Positions 50,418 to 59,915 of a DNA stretch of 64,000 bases are shown piece after piece. Each line of letters starts with the position of its first letter. Within the stretch, counting starts at the first letter, position 1. The notes beneath the pieces were generated by a model that was not told where the DNA came from, searched no databases, and saw nothing but the letters and a program-made list of their open reading frames with translations. Both the position numbers and the translations under genes were made by a program. The stretch covers positions 310,001 to 374,000 of the forward strand of contig NZ_QPMM01000001.1 of assembly GCF_003419895.1 (NCBI RefSeq), in the 5' to 3' direction. This DNA comes from Chitinophaga silvatica (GTDB lineage Bacteria; Bacteroidota; Bacteroidia; Chitinophagales; Chitinophagaceae).

Positions 50418-51323
50418 TTATTCTGCTTTAAAATAAAAACGGATGGTGCCGAATTGCTCTTCCGGCGCATCTGGATTGGCATTGTACTTCAATTGCCCGC
50501 TTCTTGCTGCTTTCCTGGCAATTTCAATCAATTGTGGATTACTAATAGTGCTTCCTTTCATGCTAAAAGTGGCTGAAGTAACATTACCCTGCTGATCAAC
50601 TTTAATGTTAATTGCAACATACCCGGTTTCAGTACCATCATAAGTCACCTGTGGGCGACCGATAAGGCTTCTGCCATTGAGGTGGAAGTCGGAACGTCCA
50701 CCACCTAATCCACCACCTCCGGTATATCCGCTGGCGTTAGGATTGCCGTTTAGTTGCCCGCGGTCTCCTGGTTTGCCGGTATTTCCTTCACCGGTAGAGC
50801 TATTGGAACCATTGGCACCATTTCCACTATGAGCATTGGTGGTAGTTCCTCCTGCGAAAACTGCCTTAGGCTTCGGAGCCGGAGGAGCAGGTTGAGGAGG
50901 CGCTTCAGTTACTTTTTTAGTAGGTTGTTTAGTTGGCTTAGGCTCAACGATTTTCTTAGGTAATTCTTTTGGCTTCTCTACTGGTTTTTCCGGCTTTTTT
51001 ACTTCCGGAGCCTCTTCTTCATCCTGAGTAACAATATCTTGCGGAGGTTCGCTTACTGTTTTTGCAACTTCAGGAACGCTTTCGGCAGGAGCAGGTTCTG
51101 AGGCGGCAGAACTGGGAGGGTTAGGGTTCAGTGGTTGTTCATTTCCCATCCCTTCATCGGAAGTTCCCAAATTCACTTCCATGCCCAGATCCTGGTTAGG
51201 AGGAGGCGGAGGAGCAGAAAAACTGGCAAATACTAATGCTATTAACAGCAAAGCATGTACGGCAATGGTAACACCTGCTGCCTGAATATTTTTTTTACCG
51301 TTGTTTTCCTCCATATAAGCCAT
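50418..51323 (-). CDS. TonB-family energy transducer
   Basis: 301 residues. One N-terminal membrane helix ('GVTIAVHALLLIALVFASF', ~16-35) is followed by Pro/Glu/Lys-rich linkers ('PEKPVEKPKELPKKIVEPKP'), a Gly/Asn-rich stretch, and a C-terminal TonB domain ('VAINIKVDQQGNVTSATFSM'). The second half contains 'GTIRFYF', the usual C-terminal strand. Energises TonB-dependent receptors; ExbB/ExbD are not adjacent here. TAACTTTG lies 20 nt upstream. Confidence 0.87.
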   Translation of the reverse strand: MAYMEENNGKKNIQAAGVTIAVHALLLIALVFASFSAPPPPPNQDLGMEVNLGTSDEGMGNEQPLNPNPPSSAASEPAPAESVPEVAKTVSEPPQDIVTQDEEEAPEVKKPEKPVEKPKELPKKIVEPKPTKQPTKKVTEAPPQPAPPAPKPKAVFAGGTTTNAHSGNGANGSNSSTGEGNTGKPGDRGQLNGNPNASGYTGGGGLGGGRSDFHLNGRSLIGRPQVTYDGTETGYVAINIKVDQQGNVTSATFSMKGSTISNPQLIEIARKAARSGQLKYNANPDAPEEQFGTIRFYFKAE

Positions 51324-51342
51324 ATTGAGAGCCAGTTGAGGC

Positions 51343-51350
51343 CAAAGTTA
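51343..51350 (-). promoter_or_regulatory. Putative -7 promoter element of the TonB gene
   Basis: On the - strand TAACTTTG matches TAnnTTTG exactly, 19 nt upstream of the ATG. No TTG is seen at the -33 spacing. Confidence 0.4.
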
Positions 51351-51439
51351 ATATTTTGAATATAAAAAATAGCTATCTTTCAAAAAGATGGATTGCAAAA
51401 CTTTACAAAAACTATGCTACTTTCAATTCATCCCTTTTT

Positions 51440-52672
51440 ATGAGATTAATTCAGCAGGCAATTCGCCTTTATCAAAACGCTTACACTGGTTTGTCCCCCG
51501 CTATCTGGTTACTTTCAGTGGTATTATTAATAAATCGTAGTGGCACAATGGTTATACCGTTTTTAACGGTTTATCTCACACAACAACTTCATTTTACAAT
51601 TGCAGAAGCAGGATTGGTAATGGCCTGTTATGGTGCCGGCGCTATTGTTGGCGCGATGCTTGGCGGCTGGCTGTCGGATAAAATCGGCTTTTATCATGTA
51701 CAGTTCTGGAGCCTCTTCTTAAACGGATTATTCTTCTTTTTATTGAGCCGGCTACATACTTTTACGCATATCTGTATGCTGGCTTTTATACAGGCCTCTG
51801 TTGCCGATGCATTCCGGCCTGCAAACAGCATTGCAATTGCTACTTATAGCTCTATAGAAAACAGAACCCGTTCGTATTCTCTGAATCGTTTGGCTGTAAA
51901 TCTGGGTTGGTCTGTTGGCCCGGCCATAGGAGGGATTCTGGCAAGTATCAGTTACCAGTTTTTATTTTTTGCTGATGGATTCACCTGTATTCTTGCTGCT
52001 ATAATTATGAGGATCTTTTTACCTCCTATAGCTGCTCCAAAGAAAACGCCTGAGAAAAAGGAAAAAGTGAAGTCAGATGGGGTGGCAAAAGATACTATCT
52101 ACTTATGGTTCATCTTTTTTACGATGATTACTTCCATTTGTCTGTTCCAGTTTTCCAGCATTATTCCTCTTTATTTCAAGAATGTGCTGCATATGAAAGA
52201 GTGGCTGATAGGATTGAATATGTCGTTCAATGGTATTCTGATTGCGGTTGTAGAAATGGTAATGGTATACAGGCTGGAAGGCAAAAAGCCTAATCTCTAC
52301 TATGTTGCCCGCGGAACAATGTTCGTTTCTATGGCTTATTTACTGATTAATTTATCACCCTATTTTCATCTGCTCACTATCGCATTCATGTTTGTAATTA
52401 CGTTTGGAGAGATGTTTTGCCTGCCATTTATGAATAGCTTCTGGATAGCCAGAAGTAAAGATCATAACAGAGGACAGTATGCGGCTTTATTTACCATTGC
52501 CTACTCTGTGGCAAATATTGCTTCTCCTACTGCGGGTGCTTTTGTTGTAGAACATTTAGGATTTACCTATTGGTGGCTGATTACGGCTGCCACCTGTTTA
52601 GTAGCCGGAACCGGTTTCCTCTGGCTACAGAAAAAAGTGGCAAGCGCAGCAGTAACATACAAAAATTGTTAA
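51440..52672 (+). CDS. MFS transporter
   Basis: 410 residues from the ATG at 51440; the open frame from 51356 adds a non-hydrophobic segment and would overlap the TonB promoter region. About 12 membrane helices with the MFS loop 2-3 motif 'GGWLSDKIGFYHV' and a central basic cytoplasmic loop ('PKKTPEKKEKVKSD'). Substrate cannot be told from sequence; the group resembles drug or metabolite efflux permeases. The downstream AraC-type regulator may control it (61 nt gap). Confidence 0.85.
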   Translation: MRLIQQAIRLYQNAYTGLSPAIWLLSVVLLINRSGTMVIPFLTVYLTQQLHFTIAEAGLVMACYGAGAIVGAMLGGWLSDKIGFYHVQFWSLFLNGLFFFLLSRLHTFTHICMLAFIQASVADAFRPANSIAIATYSSIENRTRSYSLNRLAVNLGWSVGPAIGGILASISYQFLFFADGFTCILAAIIMRIFLPPIAAPKKTPEKKEKVKSDGVAKDTIYLWFIFFTMITSICLFQFSSIIPLYFKNVLHMKEWLIGLNMSFNGILIAVVEMVMVYRLEGKKPNLYYVARGTMFVSMAYLLINLSPYFHLLTIAFMFVITFGEMFCLPFMNSFWIARSKDHNRGQYAALFTIAYSVANIASPTAGAFVVEHLGFTYWWLITAATCLVAGTGFLWLQKKVASAAVTYKNC

Positions 52673-52733
52673 ACGATTATCAATAATTGCAAACTGATAG
52701 CGATTTTTGATATAAAAGTAGTAATATTGGTAA

Positions 52734-53630
52734 ATGAAAGTAGTACAATTTACTGTTCCTGTTGCAGAAGAGGGTGCGGTAGTAGTGCAGGAAGACATTC
52801 TACCTTATTTCTATAACTACCTGCATAGACATAAGGAAGCACAGGTAACACTGATTATCAAAGGCGAAGGCACATTAATCGCAGGTAACTATACCCAACC
52901 ATTTAAAGCGGGCGATATCTATGTAATCGGTGCCAATCAGCCTCATATGTTTAAAGGAGATGCCAAATACTTCGAAAATCTCCAGGAAAAAAACATCCAT
53001 GCAATCCATATCTTTTTCGATCACGAGCAAGCCCTGAAAGGATTGTTCAATCTACCGGAAATGGAAGTTGTAAGGAAGTTTTTATTGCTGACAACCAACA
53101 GCTTGCAACTCCCTCAGGCACATGCCGAAAAAATGGGCGAAGAAATCCAAAGAATTGCCCTGCTTACCGGTCCTGAAAGATTGCTGGCTTTCATAAGCAT
53201 GTTACTGTATTTTTCTAAACAGGTGAAGGATTGGAAATCTCTGTCTACCGGCTTCTCCCGTCATTCCTACAGCGAGTCCGAAGGTCTTAGAATGAATGAT
53301 ATTTACCAATATACACTTGAACATTACGGAGAAAACATCACACTTGGTAAAATAGCTTCTGTAGCTCATCTTACTACTTATGCTTTCTGTAAGTATTTCA
53401 AGAAGCATACCCGTAAAACCTATCTCGAATTCCTAAATGAAGTTCGTATCAATGCTGCCTGCAAGAAAATAATTAATGGCAATTTTGATAGTATAGCTGC
53501 TGTTGCTTACGCTACCGGCTATAATAACCCAATTACATTTAACAGGGTTTTCAGAAAGGTAACCGGAATGTCGCCCACCAATTACGCGCGACAATACAGA
53601 TATGAAGAAGATGCTGCTATGCAGCGATAA
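52734..53630 (+). CDS. AraC-family transcriptional regulator
   Basis: 298 residues. An N-terminal cupin sensor ('VTLIIKGEGTLIAGNYTQPF', 'GDIYVIGANQPHMF') is followed by two C-terminal HTH motifs ('ITLGKIASVAHLTTYAFCKY' and 'IAAVAYATGYNNPITFNRVF', ending 'VTGMSPTNYARQYR'). The ligand is probably a sugar or small acid. It is encoded after the MFS gene in the same direction. Confidence 0.9.
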   Translation: MKVVQFTVPVAEEGAVVVQEDILPYFYNYLHRHKEAQVTLIIKGEGTLIAGNYTQPFKAGDIYVIGANQPHMFKGDAKYFENLQEKNIHAIHIFFDHEQALKGLFNLPEMEVVRKFLLLTTNSLQLPQAHAEKMGEEIQRIALLTGPERLLAFISMLLYFSKQVKDWKSLSTGFSRHSYSESEGLRMNDIYQYTLEHYGENITLGKIASVAHLTTYAFCKYFKKHTRKTYLEFLNEVRINAACKKIINGNFDSIAAVAYATGYNNPITFNRVFRKVTGMSPTNYARQYRYEEDAAMQR

Positions 53631-53641
53631 ATATTTCTATA

Positions 53642-53688
53642 AAAAAAGGAAAGCGTCTCTACTCAGTAGAGACGCTTTCCTTTTTTTA
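53642..53688. terminator. Bidirectional terminator between the AraC and radical SAM genes
   Basis: AAAGGAAAGCGTCTCTACT pairs with AGTAGAGACGCTTTCCTTT around one base, flanked by A-run and T-run. The inner CTCTACTCAGTAGAG recurs in the fbp terminator. Confidence 0.88.
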
Positions 53689-53698
53689 TTCGTATACA

Positions 53699-54994
53699 CT
53701 AATGGGCAAAATCTTTAGAATAATCGCCGGTAATACGTTCCATCGGCGGATTAAAGTATCCAAACTTCAGGTTCGGAAACTCTTCCTGTATGAGTTCCAT
53801 TAATTGCTTAATGCCCATACATTCGCCGGTTTCTGTAATACCCATACGACCGAGGTACCAATCAGGATCAATATTGAAATTACGCCATTGGATCATATCC
53901 AGATCTGTATCTCTGATCAGTTTTCTCAAAGCTTCGTATTCTTCAATACTATCGGTCATTCCCGGAAATACGAAGTAGTTGATGGAAGTCCAGCCGCCAA
54001 ACGATTTAACTACTTTCAGACTCTCTACTATATCTTCGAACTTATAGTTATTCGGGCGGTAGTATGGAGTGTAATATTTCTCCTGGGCAGAGTTCATACT
54101 CACTCGAATACTGTTCAAACCTGCTTCGCATAGGAATTTTACAGCATCGGGTTTACTTCCGTTGGTATTGATATTGATACTACCTTTTGGAGTATGCTTA
54201 CGTATTTCAATAATAGATTCGCGGATAGTTTCCCACATCAGCAGTGGTTCACCTTCACAACCCTGACCAAAACTTACGATCGGATAAGGAGCTGTTTCGA
54301 GGTGCGGCACTGTATACTCCACGATTTCCGCAGCGGTAGGTTTGAAACGCAAACGATCCTGTGTAGATACAATCGTTTCTTCTTCCGGCTGAAAGGAAAT
54401 ACAGCCTACACAGTTGGCATTACATGCAGGGGAGGAAGGAATTGGGCATTCCCATCTTCCCATGAAGTAATTTCTGGCGGCCGGGCATTCGTAAGTTAAG
54501 GCACAATTTTCTGCCAGGTGTTGCACTAATCTGTTGTGAGGATAGGCCTGCAACAACGTTTTAACACCTTGCTTTACTTTTTTGGCATCAAAACCAGCAC
54601 ATTCCTGACGAATATCTGATTCAATTCTGGTAGCTGGTACATAAAATTTACCATCTAACCAGCCAACTGCTGTGTAACAGAAAAGTGGAAGGGTAGGAGC
54701 ATCCGGCAATGTTTCGTATGCTGCCAGATAAAAACCGGTATGCGCAGGTGGCACGAATGCTGCTACTGCCCAGCCTTTATCACATAATTCCATATCTCCG
54801 GTTTCAGCATTGATACCAATGCCTCTTCTGCCAGGCAACTCATACAGGTTTCCGCCGTCAGGTAATTCTATCCATTCTTCCGGTTCAATAGGGTAAGCAT
54901 CCCAACCACTTCTACCAGTAACAATCATACTGGTATCTTCAAAGATGTTTCCCTGTCCGTCGGAATATAATATGTAAGGTGTCTGTTTTAACAT
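53699..54994 (-). CDS. Radical SAM protein
   Basis: 431 residues. The N-terminal ~170 residues are a less conserved domain. The radical SAM motif is 'CNANCVGC' (CxxxCxxC, ~190-197), followed by the SAM-binding 'FGQGCEGEPLL' and 'NINTNGSKPDAV' and barrel strands to ~400. It binds a [4Fe-4S] cluster and SAM; the substrate is unknown. It lies 14 nt after the membrane-protein gene and behind the agmatinase-family gene, so the three form one operon; polyamine-related chemistry is a guess only. Confidence 0.85.
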   Translation of the reverse strand: MLKQTPYILYSDGQGNIFEDTSMIVTGRSGWDAYPIEPEEWIELPDGGNLYELPGRRGIGINAETGDMELCDKGWAVAAFVPPAHTGFYLAAYETLPDAPTLPLFCYTAVGWLDGKFYVPATRIESDIRQECAGFDAKKVKQGVKTLLQAYPHNRLVQHLAENCALTYECPAARNYFMGRWECPIPSSPACNANCVGCISFQPEEETIVSTQDRLRFKPTAAEIVEYTVPHLETAPYPIVSFGQGCEGEPLLMWETIRESIIEIRKHTPKGSININTNGSKPDAVKFLCEAGLNSIRVSMNSAQEKYYTPYYRPNNYKFEDIVESLKVVKSFGGWTSINYFVFPGMTDSIEEYEALRKLIRDTDLDMIQWRNFNIDPDWYLGRMGITETGECMGIKQLMELIQEEFPNLKFGYFNPPMERITGDYSKDFAH

Positions 54995-55008
54995 TGGTAA
55001 TAATTAAA

Positions 55009-55599
55009 TCAATCTTTAACGCGCTTTTGAAAGAAAGCGTTCAATTCTTCTCTTTGTGCCGGTGTTGGTTCGTCTAATACTTCTAACTGTAATATCTTAT
55101 TATTCTTATAGTCGATCGTCAGTAAGTCGTTACGCAAAATTACGTTATTCAACTCGTTCCATCCTACCAGTTTGGTACTGAAAGTAGTTGGTAAGGTAAT
55201 ACCTATGGTATCGAATCTGGCGAAGGCTGGCTGAAATATTTTATATTCCATCCATCCAACATATATAAGTCCTATTCCCACCAGCAACAATAACAATCCT
55301 GTTATTGGCAGTTTGTGCGACAGGAAGTATAAGCAACCTGTGAGACAAACGAATGCTTCCACTACTCTGGCCAGACTGTTAGCTTCGCTAAACTTCTTAA
55401 ACCTGCGCATCATAAACGGGAAGGCGATACAGGCTAATCCTAATACCAGAAAAAAGATAGCAAGAAACCAGTTTGGATGTTCACTGGTGTAAACACCGAT
55501 GGTATTAAACAGAAATAAAATACCGGTCAGCCCATGCATGATTGGCAATAGTTTAATTCTGCTACTGGTATTGGGATGCAGGATTCTTAATTTATCCAT
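55009..55599 (-). CDS. Membrane protein with C-terminal PH-like region
   Basis: 196 residues from the ATG at 55599 (MDKLRILHPN), preferred over 55650 because the extra 17 residues lie within the upstream gene. Four hydrophobic helices ('GLTGILFLFNTIGVY', 'FLAIFFLVLGLACIAFPFM', 'VEAFVCLTGCLYFL', 'GLLLLLVGIGLIYVGW') precede a ~75-residue soluble C-terminus ('KLVGWNELNNVILRNDLLTI') resembling bacterial PH-type domains. It overlaps the agmatinase-family stop by 8 nt, implying translational coupling. Function is unknown. Confidence 0.75.
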   Translation of the reverse strand: MDKLRILHPNTSSRIKLLPIMHGLTGILFLFNTIGVYTSEHPNWFLAIFFLVLGLACIAFPFMMRRFKKFSEANSLARVVEAFVCLTGCLYFLSHKLPITGLLLLLVGIGLIYVGWMEYKIFQPAFARFDTIGITLPTTFSTKLVGWNELNNVILRNDLLTIDYKNNKILQLEVLDEPTPAQREELNAFFQKRVKD

Positions 55600-56647
55600 T
55601 AGTTGTGGTGTTAGCGGCAACCAGCAGGTTACACAGTTTAAACAGTACACGAGCGCCTACGTTAGCATCCCATTCGTCGTGAGAGGTGCTTACTTCATTC
55701 AGATCGAAACCAATAAGTTTACGGCCACTTTCCAATACACGTTTAAAGAGGTAAAATACCTGTTCTGCCTCGAAGCCTCCGGCTACCGGAGTACCGGTAT
55801 GCGGACATAACTTAGGATCAAGTCCGTCGATATCAAAACTAATATATACTTGCTGAGGTAAGGTCGCTACAATACTATCGCAGATCGATTTCCAGGTTTC
55901 TCCTTCGTACTGTCTTTCTTTAATTTGTTTATCAAAGAAAGTAACAACACGTCCTTCACTTTCATTAATATAATCTACTTCTTCTTCGCAATAATCACGG
56001 ATTCCCACCTGCACCAGCTTTTTCAGTTCCGGTACTTCAGCGAGGGCATTGTACATAATAGACGCATGAGAATACTTGAAGCCTTCGTAAGCATCTCTTA
56101 AATCGCAGTGTGCATCGATCTGCAAAATGCCAAAATCGCCCTTATGCTCACCAATAGCTTTAAAAAAGCCTAATGGAGTGCTGTGGTCGCCACCAATAAG
56201 TCCGACTAATTTACCTTTTTCCAGTAATCCTTTAGTCTGATTATATACCCACTCGTTCATGGCTTTTGTGCCATTAGCAACATCTACCAGGGTCTTTTTA
56301 AGGAATTCATTTTCAGAGATATCTCCTCCTTCTGTCAGGAATTTAAGATATAATTCAGCTTCCTTACGCAGATAATCGCTGCGCAATAATAAATGCCTGT
56401 CGGGCTCCCTCATATAAAAGCCTTGTTTCCAACCATCTTTAACATCAGCATCATAAAGATCTACCTGTAAAGATGCTTTGAATATTTGTTCCGGGCCTCT
56501 GGCGGTTCCGTTGCTATAAGAAACGGTAACTTCCCAGGGAACTGGTAACAATACCAATCTGGCTTCTTCCTCCGTGAATGGTAAGCCAAAAATGTTGTTG
56601 GACAATAGGCCAACTGAATTAGGGTCAAATTGAGATAAATCTGCCAT
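55592..56647 (-). CDS. Ureohydrolase family enzyme (agmatinase/arginase/formimidoylglutamase)
   Basis: 351 residues from the ATG at 56647; the open frame to 56680 starts with the TTG of a promoter -7 box. Manganese-binding motifs are complete: 'GLIGGDHSTPLGF', 'ILQIDAHCDLRDAYEG' and 'YISFDIDGLDPKLCPHTGTP'. In Bacteroidota such proteins are commonly agmatinases (agmatine to putrescine and urea), but sequence alone does not exclude a formimidoylglutamase. First gene of a three-gene operon with a membrane protein and a radical SAM protein. Confidence 0.85.
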   Translation of the reverse strand: MADLSQFDPNSVGLLSNNIFGLPFTEEEARLVLLPVPWEVTVSYSNGTARGPEQIFKASLQVDLYDADVKDGWKQGFYMREPDRHLLLRSDYLRKEAELYLKFLTEGGDISENEFLKKTLVDVANGTKAMNEWVYNQTKGLLEKGKLVGLIGGDHSTPLGFFKAIGEHKGDFGILQIDAHCDLRDAYEGFKYSHASIMYNALAEVPELKKLVQVGIRDYCEEEVDYINESEGRVVTFFDKQIKERQYEGETWKSICDSIVATLPQQVYISFDIDGLDPKLCPHTGTPVAGGFEAEQVFYLFKRVLESGRKLIGFDLNEVSTSHDEWDANVGARVLFKLCNLLVAANTTTNG

Positions 56648-56677
56648 GATAGAGTCGTACTTTTCAAAATTCGCCCG

Positions 56678-56685
56678 CAAAGATA
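56678..56685 (-). promoter_or_regulatory. Putative -7 promoter element of the ureohydrolase operon
   Basis: On the - strand TATCTTTG, followed by GCGGGCG, an exact TAnnTTTG match 30 nt before the ATG at 56647. Confidence 0.5.
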
Positions 56686-56743
56686 CTATTATGTTCTCTT
56701 ACTGCTGTTTTTCCTGGAAAAAGAATTGCCTTTTATATAAATT

Positions 56744-56776
56744 TTGTCCGATCAACAGCATTTTGACTTAATTTTG
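56744..56776 (+). promoter_or_regulatory. Putative promoter of ccmE-ccmF
   Basis: TTG (56744-56746), 22 nt, then TAATTTTG (56769-56776), within the 17-23 nt spacing of Bacteroidota promoters. It leaves a ~100-nt 5' UTR before the ccmE ATG. It shares TTGACTTAATTTTGC with the fbp promoter region. Confidence 0.5.
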
Positions 56777-56884
56777 CGGATTAATCAGGAACAAATAATT
56801 AACGGCAAAAGAAGGGAAAAGTTAAAGTCGCACTGGTAGGGGTTTTTGCAGCTAGTATATATTCAATAGGAAGATAATTTTCAT

Positions 56885-57286
56885 ATGAAAAAAACAAATA
56901 TAATTCTGTTGGTGGTAATTGCCATTGCAATTGGAGTGATTGTAACTATGGTCGGAGATTTCAGTACCTATGAAACTTTCGCCACCGCTCGCGAAAAAGA
57001 AGGAAAAGAATTTCATGTGATCGGAAAGCTCGATACCCTGCAGGTTATGCACTATGATCCCATCAAGGATGCCAACTTATTCAGTTTTTATGTGCATGAT
57101 AAAACCGGTGAATCTCATAAAGTTATCTTCTACGGAGCTAAACCTACAGATTTTGAAAAAGCTGAATCATTGGTATTGACCGGCAAAATGGAAGGCAACG
57201 AATTCCATTGCAACAAAATATTGATGAAATGCCCGTCTAAATATAAAGACGACCAGGTTGCCATGGGCAACAAAGAACAACTTTAA
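56885..57286 (+). CDS. ccmE: Cytochrome c maturation protein CcmE (CxxxY type)
   Basis: 133 residues. An N-terminal membrane anchor ('IILLVVIAIAIGVIVTMV', ~6-23) is followed by the OB-fold heme-chaperone domain ('FHVIGKLDTLQVMHYDP', 'LVLTGKMEGNEFHCNKIL'). Typical CcmE binds heme covalently through HxxxY; here the corresponding site reads CPSKY (Cys116, Tyr120), i.e. the CxxxY variant described in archaea and some sulfate reducers. It carries heme to the synthetase encoded next (ccmF, 78 nt downstream). CcmA-D and CcmH are not adjacent. Confidence 0.85.
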   Translation: MKKTNIILLVVIAIAIGVIVTMVGDFSTYETFATAREKEGKEFHVIGKLDTLQVMHYDPIKDANLFSFYVHDKTGESHKVIFYGAKPTDFEKAESLVLTGKMEGNEFHCNKILMKCPSKYKDDQVAMGNKEQL

Positions 57287-57364
57287 AGTATTTGGGAAGG
57301 CCTGTTGCAGAACAGTCCATTTTTTAAGGATCCCGGATTAATTATTATCTCTTAGAGGAATTTT

Positions 57365-59848
57365 ATGAAGTTTGTAGGGGAACATTTACTGCCTGGCCAA
57401 CTGGGCCACTTTTTTGCCATATTGGCGTTTGTAGCTTCTATGGTTGCTACTGTAGCTTATTATAATGCTGTTAAAATAAAAGAACCACATTTACAGGATT
57501 CCTGGAAAAAACTGGCCCGCTGGTCTTTCGTTCTTCAATCAGCTGCCGTTATCTCTGCATTTGGATGCCTGTATTATATTTTACATAATCACTATTTTGA
57601 ATATAAATACGCCTGGAGAAATACCTCCCGCGATCTCCCAATGCAATATCTGCTCTCCAGCCTCTGGTCAGACCAGGAAGGTAGCTTTATGCTCTGGAGT
57701 ATCTGGAATAGTATTTTAGGTATTGTATTGATCAGAACTTCCAAAAAACTGGAAGCTCCGGTAATGACCGTATTCTCCCTGTCTCAGCTTATCATGGCCA
57801 GTATGCTGCTGGGCATTTATATCCTGGACTATAAAGTAGGAAGCAATCCTTTCTTATTATTAAGAGAAGCACCTGAAAATATGGCTGCACCAATTTTCAG
57901 GGAAGCTAACTATATGGAGCATATCCATGACGGTAACGGCCTTAATGTGACGCTCCAAAACTACTGGATGGTAATTCACCCTCCAATATTGTTCCTGGGC
58001 TTTGCTTCCATGATCATTCCTTTTGCTTTTGCTTTCGCCGGATTATGGACCCGCGATTATACCGGATGGGTGAAACCAGTGCAACCATGGGCACTTTTTG
58101 CTGTAATGCTTCTGGGAACCGGTATCATGATGGGTGCCGCCTGGGCTTACGAATCACTCAACTTCGGTGGATACTGGGCTTGGGACCCTGTAGAAAATGC
58201 CTCCCTGGTACCTTGGTTAACCATGGTGGCCGGTGTGCATACCCTGTTGGCTTATAAAGCAACCGGACATTCTCTCAAAACAACTGTATTCTTCTTCTTC
58301 ATTTCATATGTACTGATTCTGTATTCTTCTTTCCTTACCAAGAGTGGTATTTTAGGAGATACTTCCGTACACTCCTTTACCGATATGGGAATGACAGCTC
58401 AGTTGCTTTTCTCTATGCTCGTTTTCACAGTGCCTTCTATCGCCCTGCTGATCATGCGCAGAAAAGATATTCCATCTGTCAGAAAAGAAGAAAGCAGCTA
58501 TTCCCGCGAATTCTGGCTATTTGTTGGCTCACTGATCCTCCTGATCGCTGCCATTCAGGTAACCTTTACTACCTCTATCCCGGTTTGGAATAAGCTGTTA
58601 AGCCTCACAGGCTTGAAATCCCTTTTCAAAATGGATGATATTGCACCTCCTTCTGATGTAATATTCCACTACAACAAAATCCAGATCTGGATTGCCATTG
58701 TAGTGGGTGTTTTAACAGCGATTGTGCAATTCATGCGCTATAAAGACACTCCTAAAGGTGAGATCACTAAAAAACTGGCACTCCCAACCATCATTTCCCT
58801 GGTACTAACAGGATTGATTGCCTGGAAAGGTACCATCACTTACGATGCTTACGGAGCCGGATTCCTGACAGCGATCTACCTGATGCTCTTTGCAAGCATC
58901 TATGCAGTAGTAGGAAACCTCGTTTATATCTTCACAGGTCTTAAAGGCAAATTGAAAAGCGCAGGCGCTTCAGTTGCTCACATCGGATTTGGTTTGGTAT
59001 TACTGGGCGTTCTGATTTCTTCCGCCAAAAAAGAAGTTATTTCTATCGACCGTATGAAGATGTTGAATGATGGCTTCTTTAGCAAGGAAAGTAAACAGAA
59101 TCCGCGCGAGAATATTATGTTGCCGAAGAATGTACCGGTATCTATGGGCGATTACCACGTTACCTATACCGGCGATTCATTGGCTGCAGGAGATCCTAAA
59201 ACATACTATGTTGTAGAGTATGAAAAGAAAGATCGTCAGTCTGGCAACACCCTTGAGAAATTTACATTGTATCCGGATGCTTTTGTGAATAGAAAAGAAA
59301 ATGCTATCTCTTCCAATCCGGCTTCCAGACACTACCTGACTAAAGATATCTTTACCTATGTTTCTGCCGCTCCTAATAAGGAAGAACAAGCTAAAGCAGA
59401 TACTACTCCGTATATTACACACCTGATGAAACAGGGCGACTCAGTATTCTTTTCCAAAGGATTTATTGTGCTGAAAGGATTGAATACCGCACCTAAGAGC
59501 CGCAATTACCTGTCAGAACCTGGTGATTTAGCGGTAGGAGCAGATCTTGAAGTGTATACGCAAACAGACGACCACTTTAAACTGCAACCTATCTACTTTA
59601 TCCGCGACAGTAGCTATCAGTACAGTGTTGAAGATACATTGGCGCCTTTAGGACTGAATGTTAGATTCTCTAAAATAATACCTGCAGAAAATAAGATCGA
59701 ACTGAAAGTGAAAGAGTCTACCGATCCTTCTGACTTTATTGTAATGAAGGCTTTGATATTCCCTTACATTAATGTTCTCTGGATAGGGATTATCATCATG
59801 GTATTGGGTACGGGAATGAGCATTTACCAGAGAGCCAGAAGACTTTAG
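57365..59848 (+). CDS. ccmF: Cytochrome c heme lyase subunit CcmF/CcsA family
   Basis: 827 residues with many membrane helices. The tryptophan-rich heme-handling (WWD) motif is 'GYWAWDPVENASLVPWL', preceded by 'WMVIHPPILFLGFA' with a conserved His. The later part has a large soluble loop (~560-790; 'YHVTYTGDSLAAGDPKTYYV') and a final helix, as in CcmF. It works with CcmE to attach heme to apocytochrome c in the periplasm. The product would serve c-type cytochromes, such as electron acceptors of periplasmic dehydrogenases (inference). Confidence 0.92.
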   Translation: MKFVGEHLLPGQLGHFFAILAFVASMVATVAYYNAVKIKEPHLQDSWKKLARWSFVLQSAAVISAFGCLYYILHNHYFEYKYAWRNTSRDLPMQYLLSSLWSDQEGSFMLWSIWNSILGIVLIRTSKKLEAPVMTVFSLSQLIMASMLLGIYILDYKVGSNPFLLLREAPENMAAPIFREANYMEHIHDGNGLNVTLQNYWMVIHPPILFLGFASMIIPFAFAFAGLWTRDYTGWVKPVQPWALFAVMLLGTGIMMGAAWAYESLNFGGYWAWDPVENASLVPWLTMVAGVHTLLAYKATGHSLKTTVFFFFISYVLILYSSFLTKSGILGDTSVHSFTDMGMTAQLLFSMLVFTVPSIALLIMRRKDIPSVRKEESSYSREFWLFVGSLILLIAAIQVTFTTSIPVWNKLLSLTGLKSLFKMDDIAPPSDVIFHYNKIQIWIAIVVGVLTAIVQFMRYKDTPKGEITKKLALPTIISLVLTGLIAWKGTITYDAYGAGFLTAIYLMLFASIYAVVGNLVYIFTGLKGKLKSAGASVAHIGFGLVLLGVLISSAKKEVISIDRMKMLNDGFFSKESKQNPRENIMLPKNVPVSMGDYHVTYTGDSLAAGDPKTYYVVEYEKKDRQSGNTLEKFTLYPDAFVNRKENAISSNPASRHYLTKDIFTYVSAAPNKEEQAKADTTPYITHLMKQGDSVFFSKGFIVLKGLNTAPKSRNYLSEPGDLAVGADLEVYTQTDDHFKLQPIYFIRDSSYQYSVEDTLAPLGLNVRFSKIIPAENKIELKVKESTDPSDFIVMKALIFPYINVLWIGIIIMVLGTGMSIYQRARRL

Positions 59849-59876
59849 AATTTTGGATAACTGAAATTAATATATA

Positions 59877-59915
59877 CCCTGTTTAAGATACATTTTCTTA
59901 AACAGGGTTTTTTCT
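59877..59915 (+). terminator. Terminator of ccmE-ccmF
   Basis: CCCTGTTTAAGA (59877-59888) pairs with TCTTAAACAGGG (59896-59907), followed by six T residues. Confidence 0.92.

Noticed and set aside
56803..56877. Coding-like stretch ending 'VALVGVFAASIYSIGR' before ccmE
   Set aside because: It follows a stop and has no ATG, GTG or TTG start in frame; probably 5' UTR or a remnant, not supportable as a gene.
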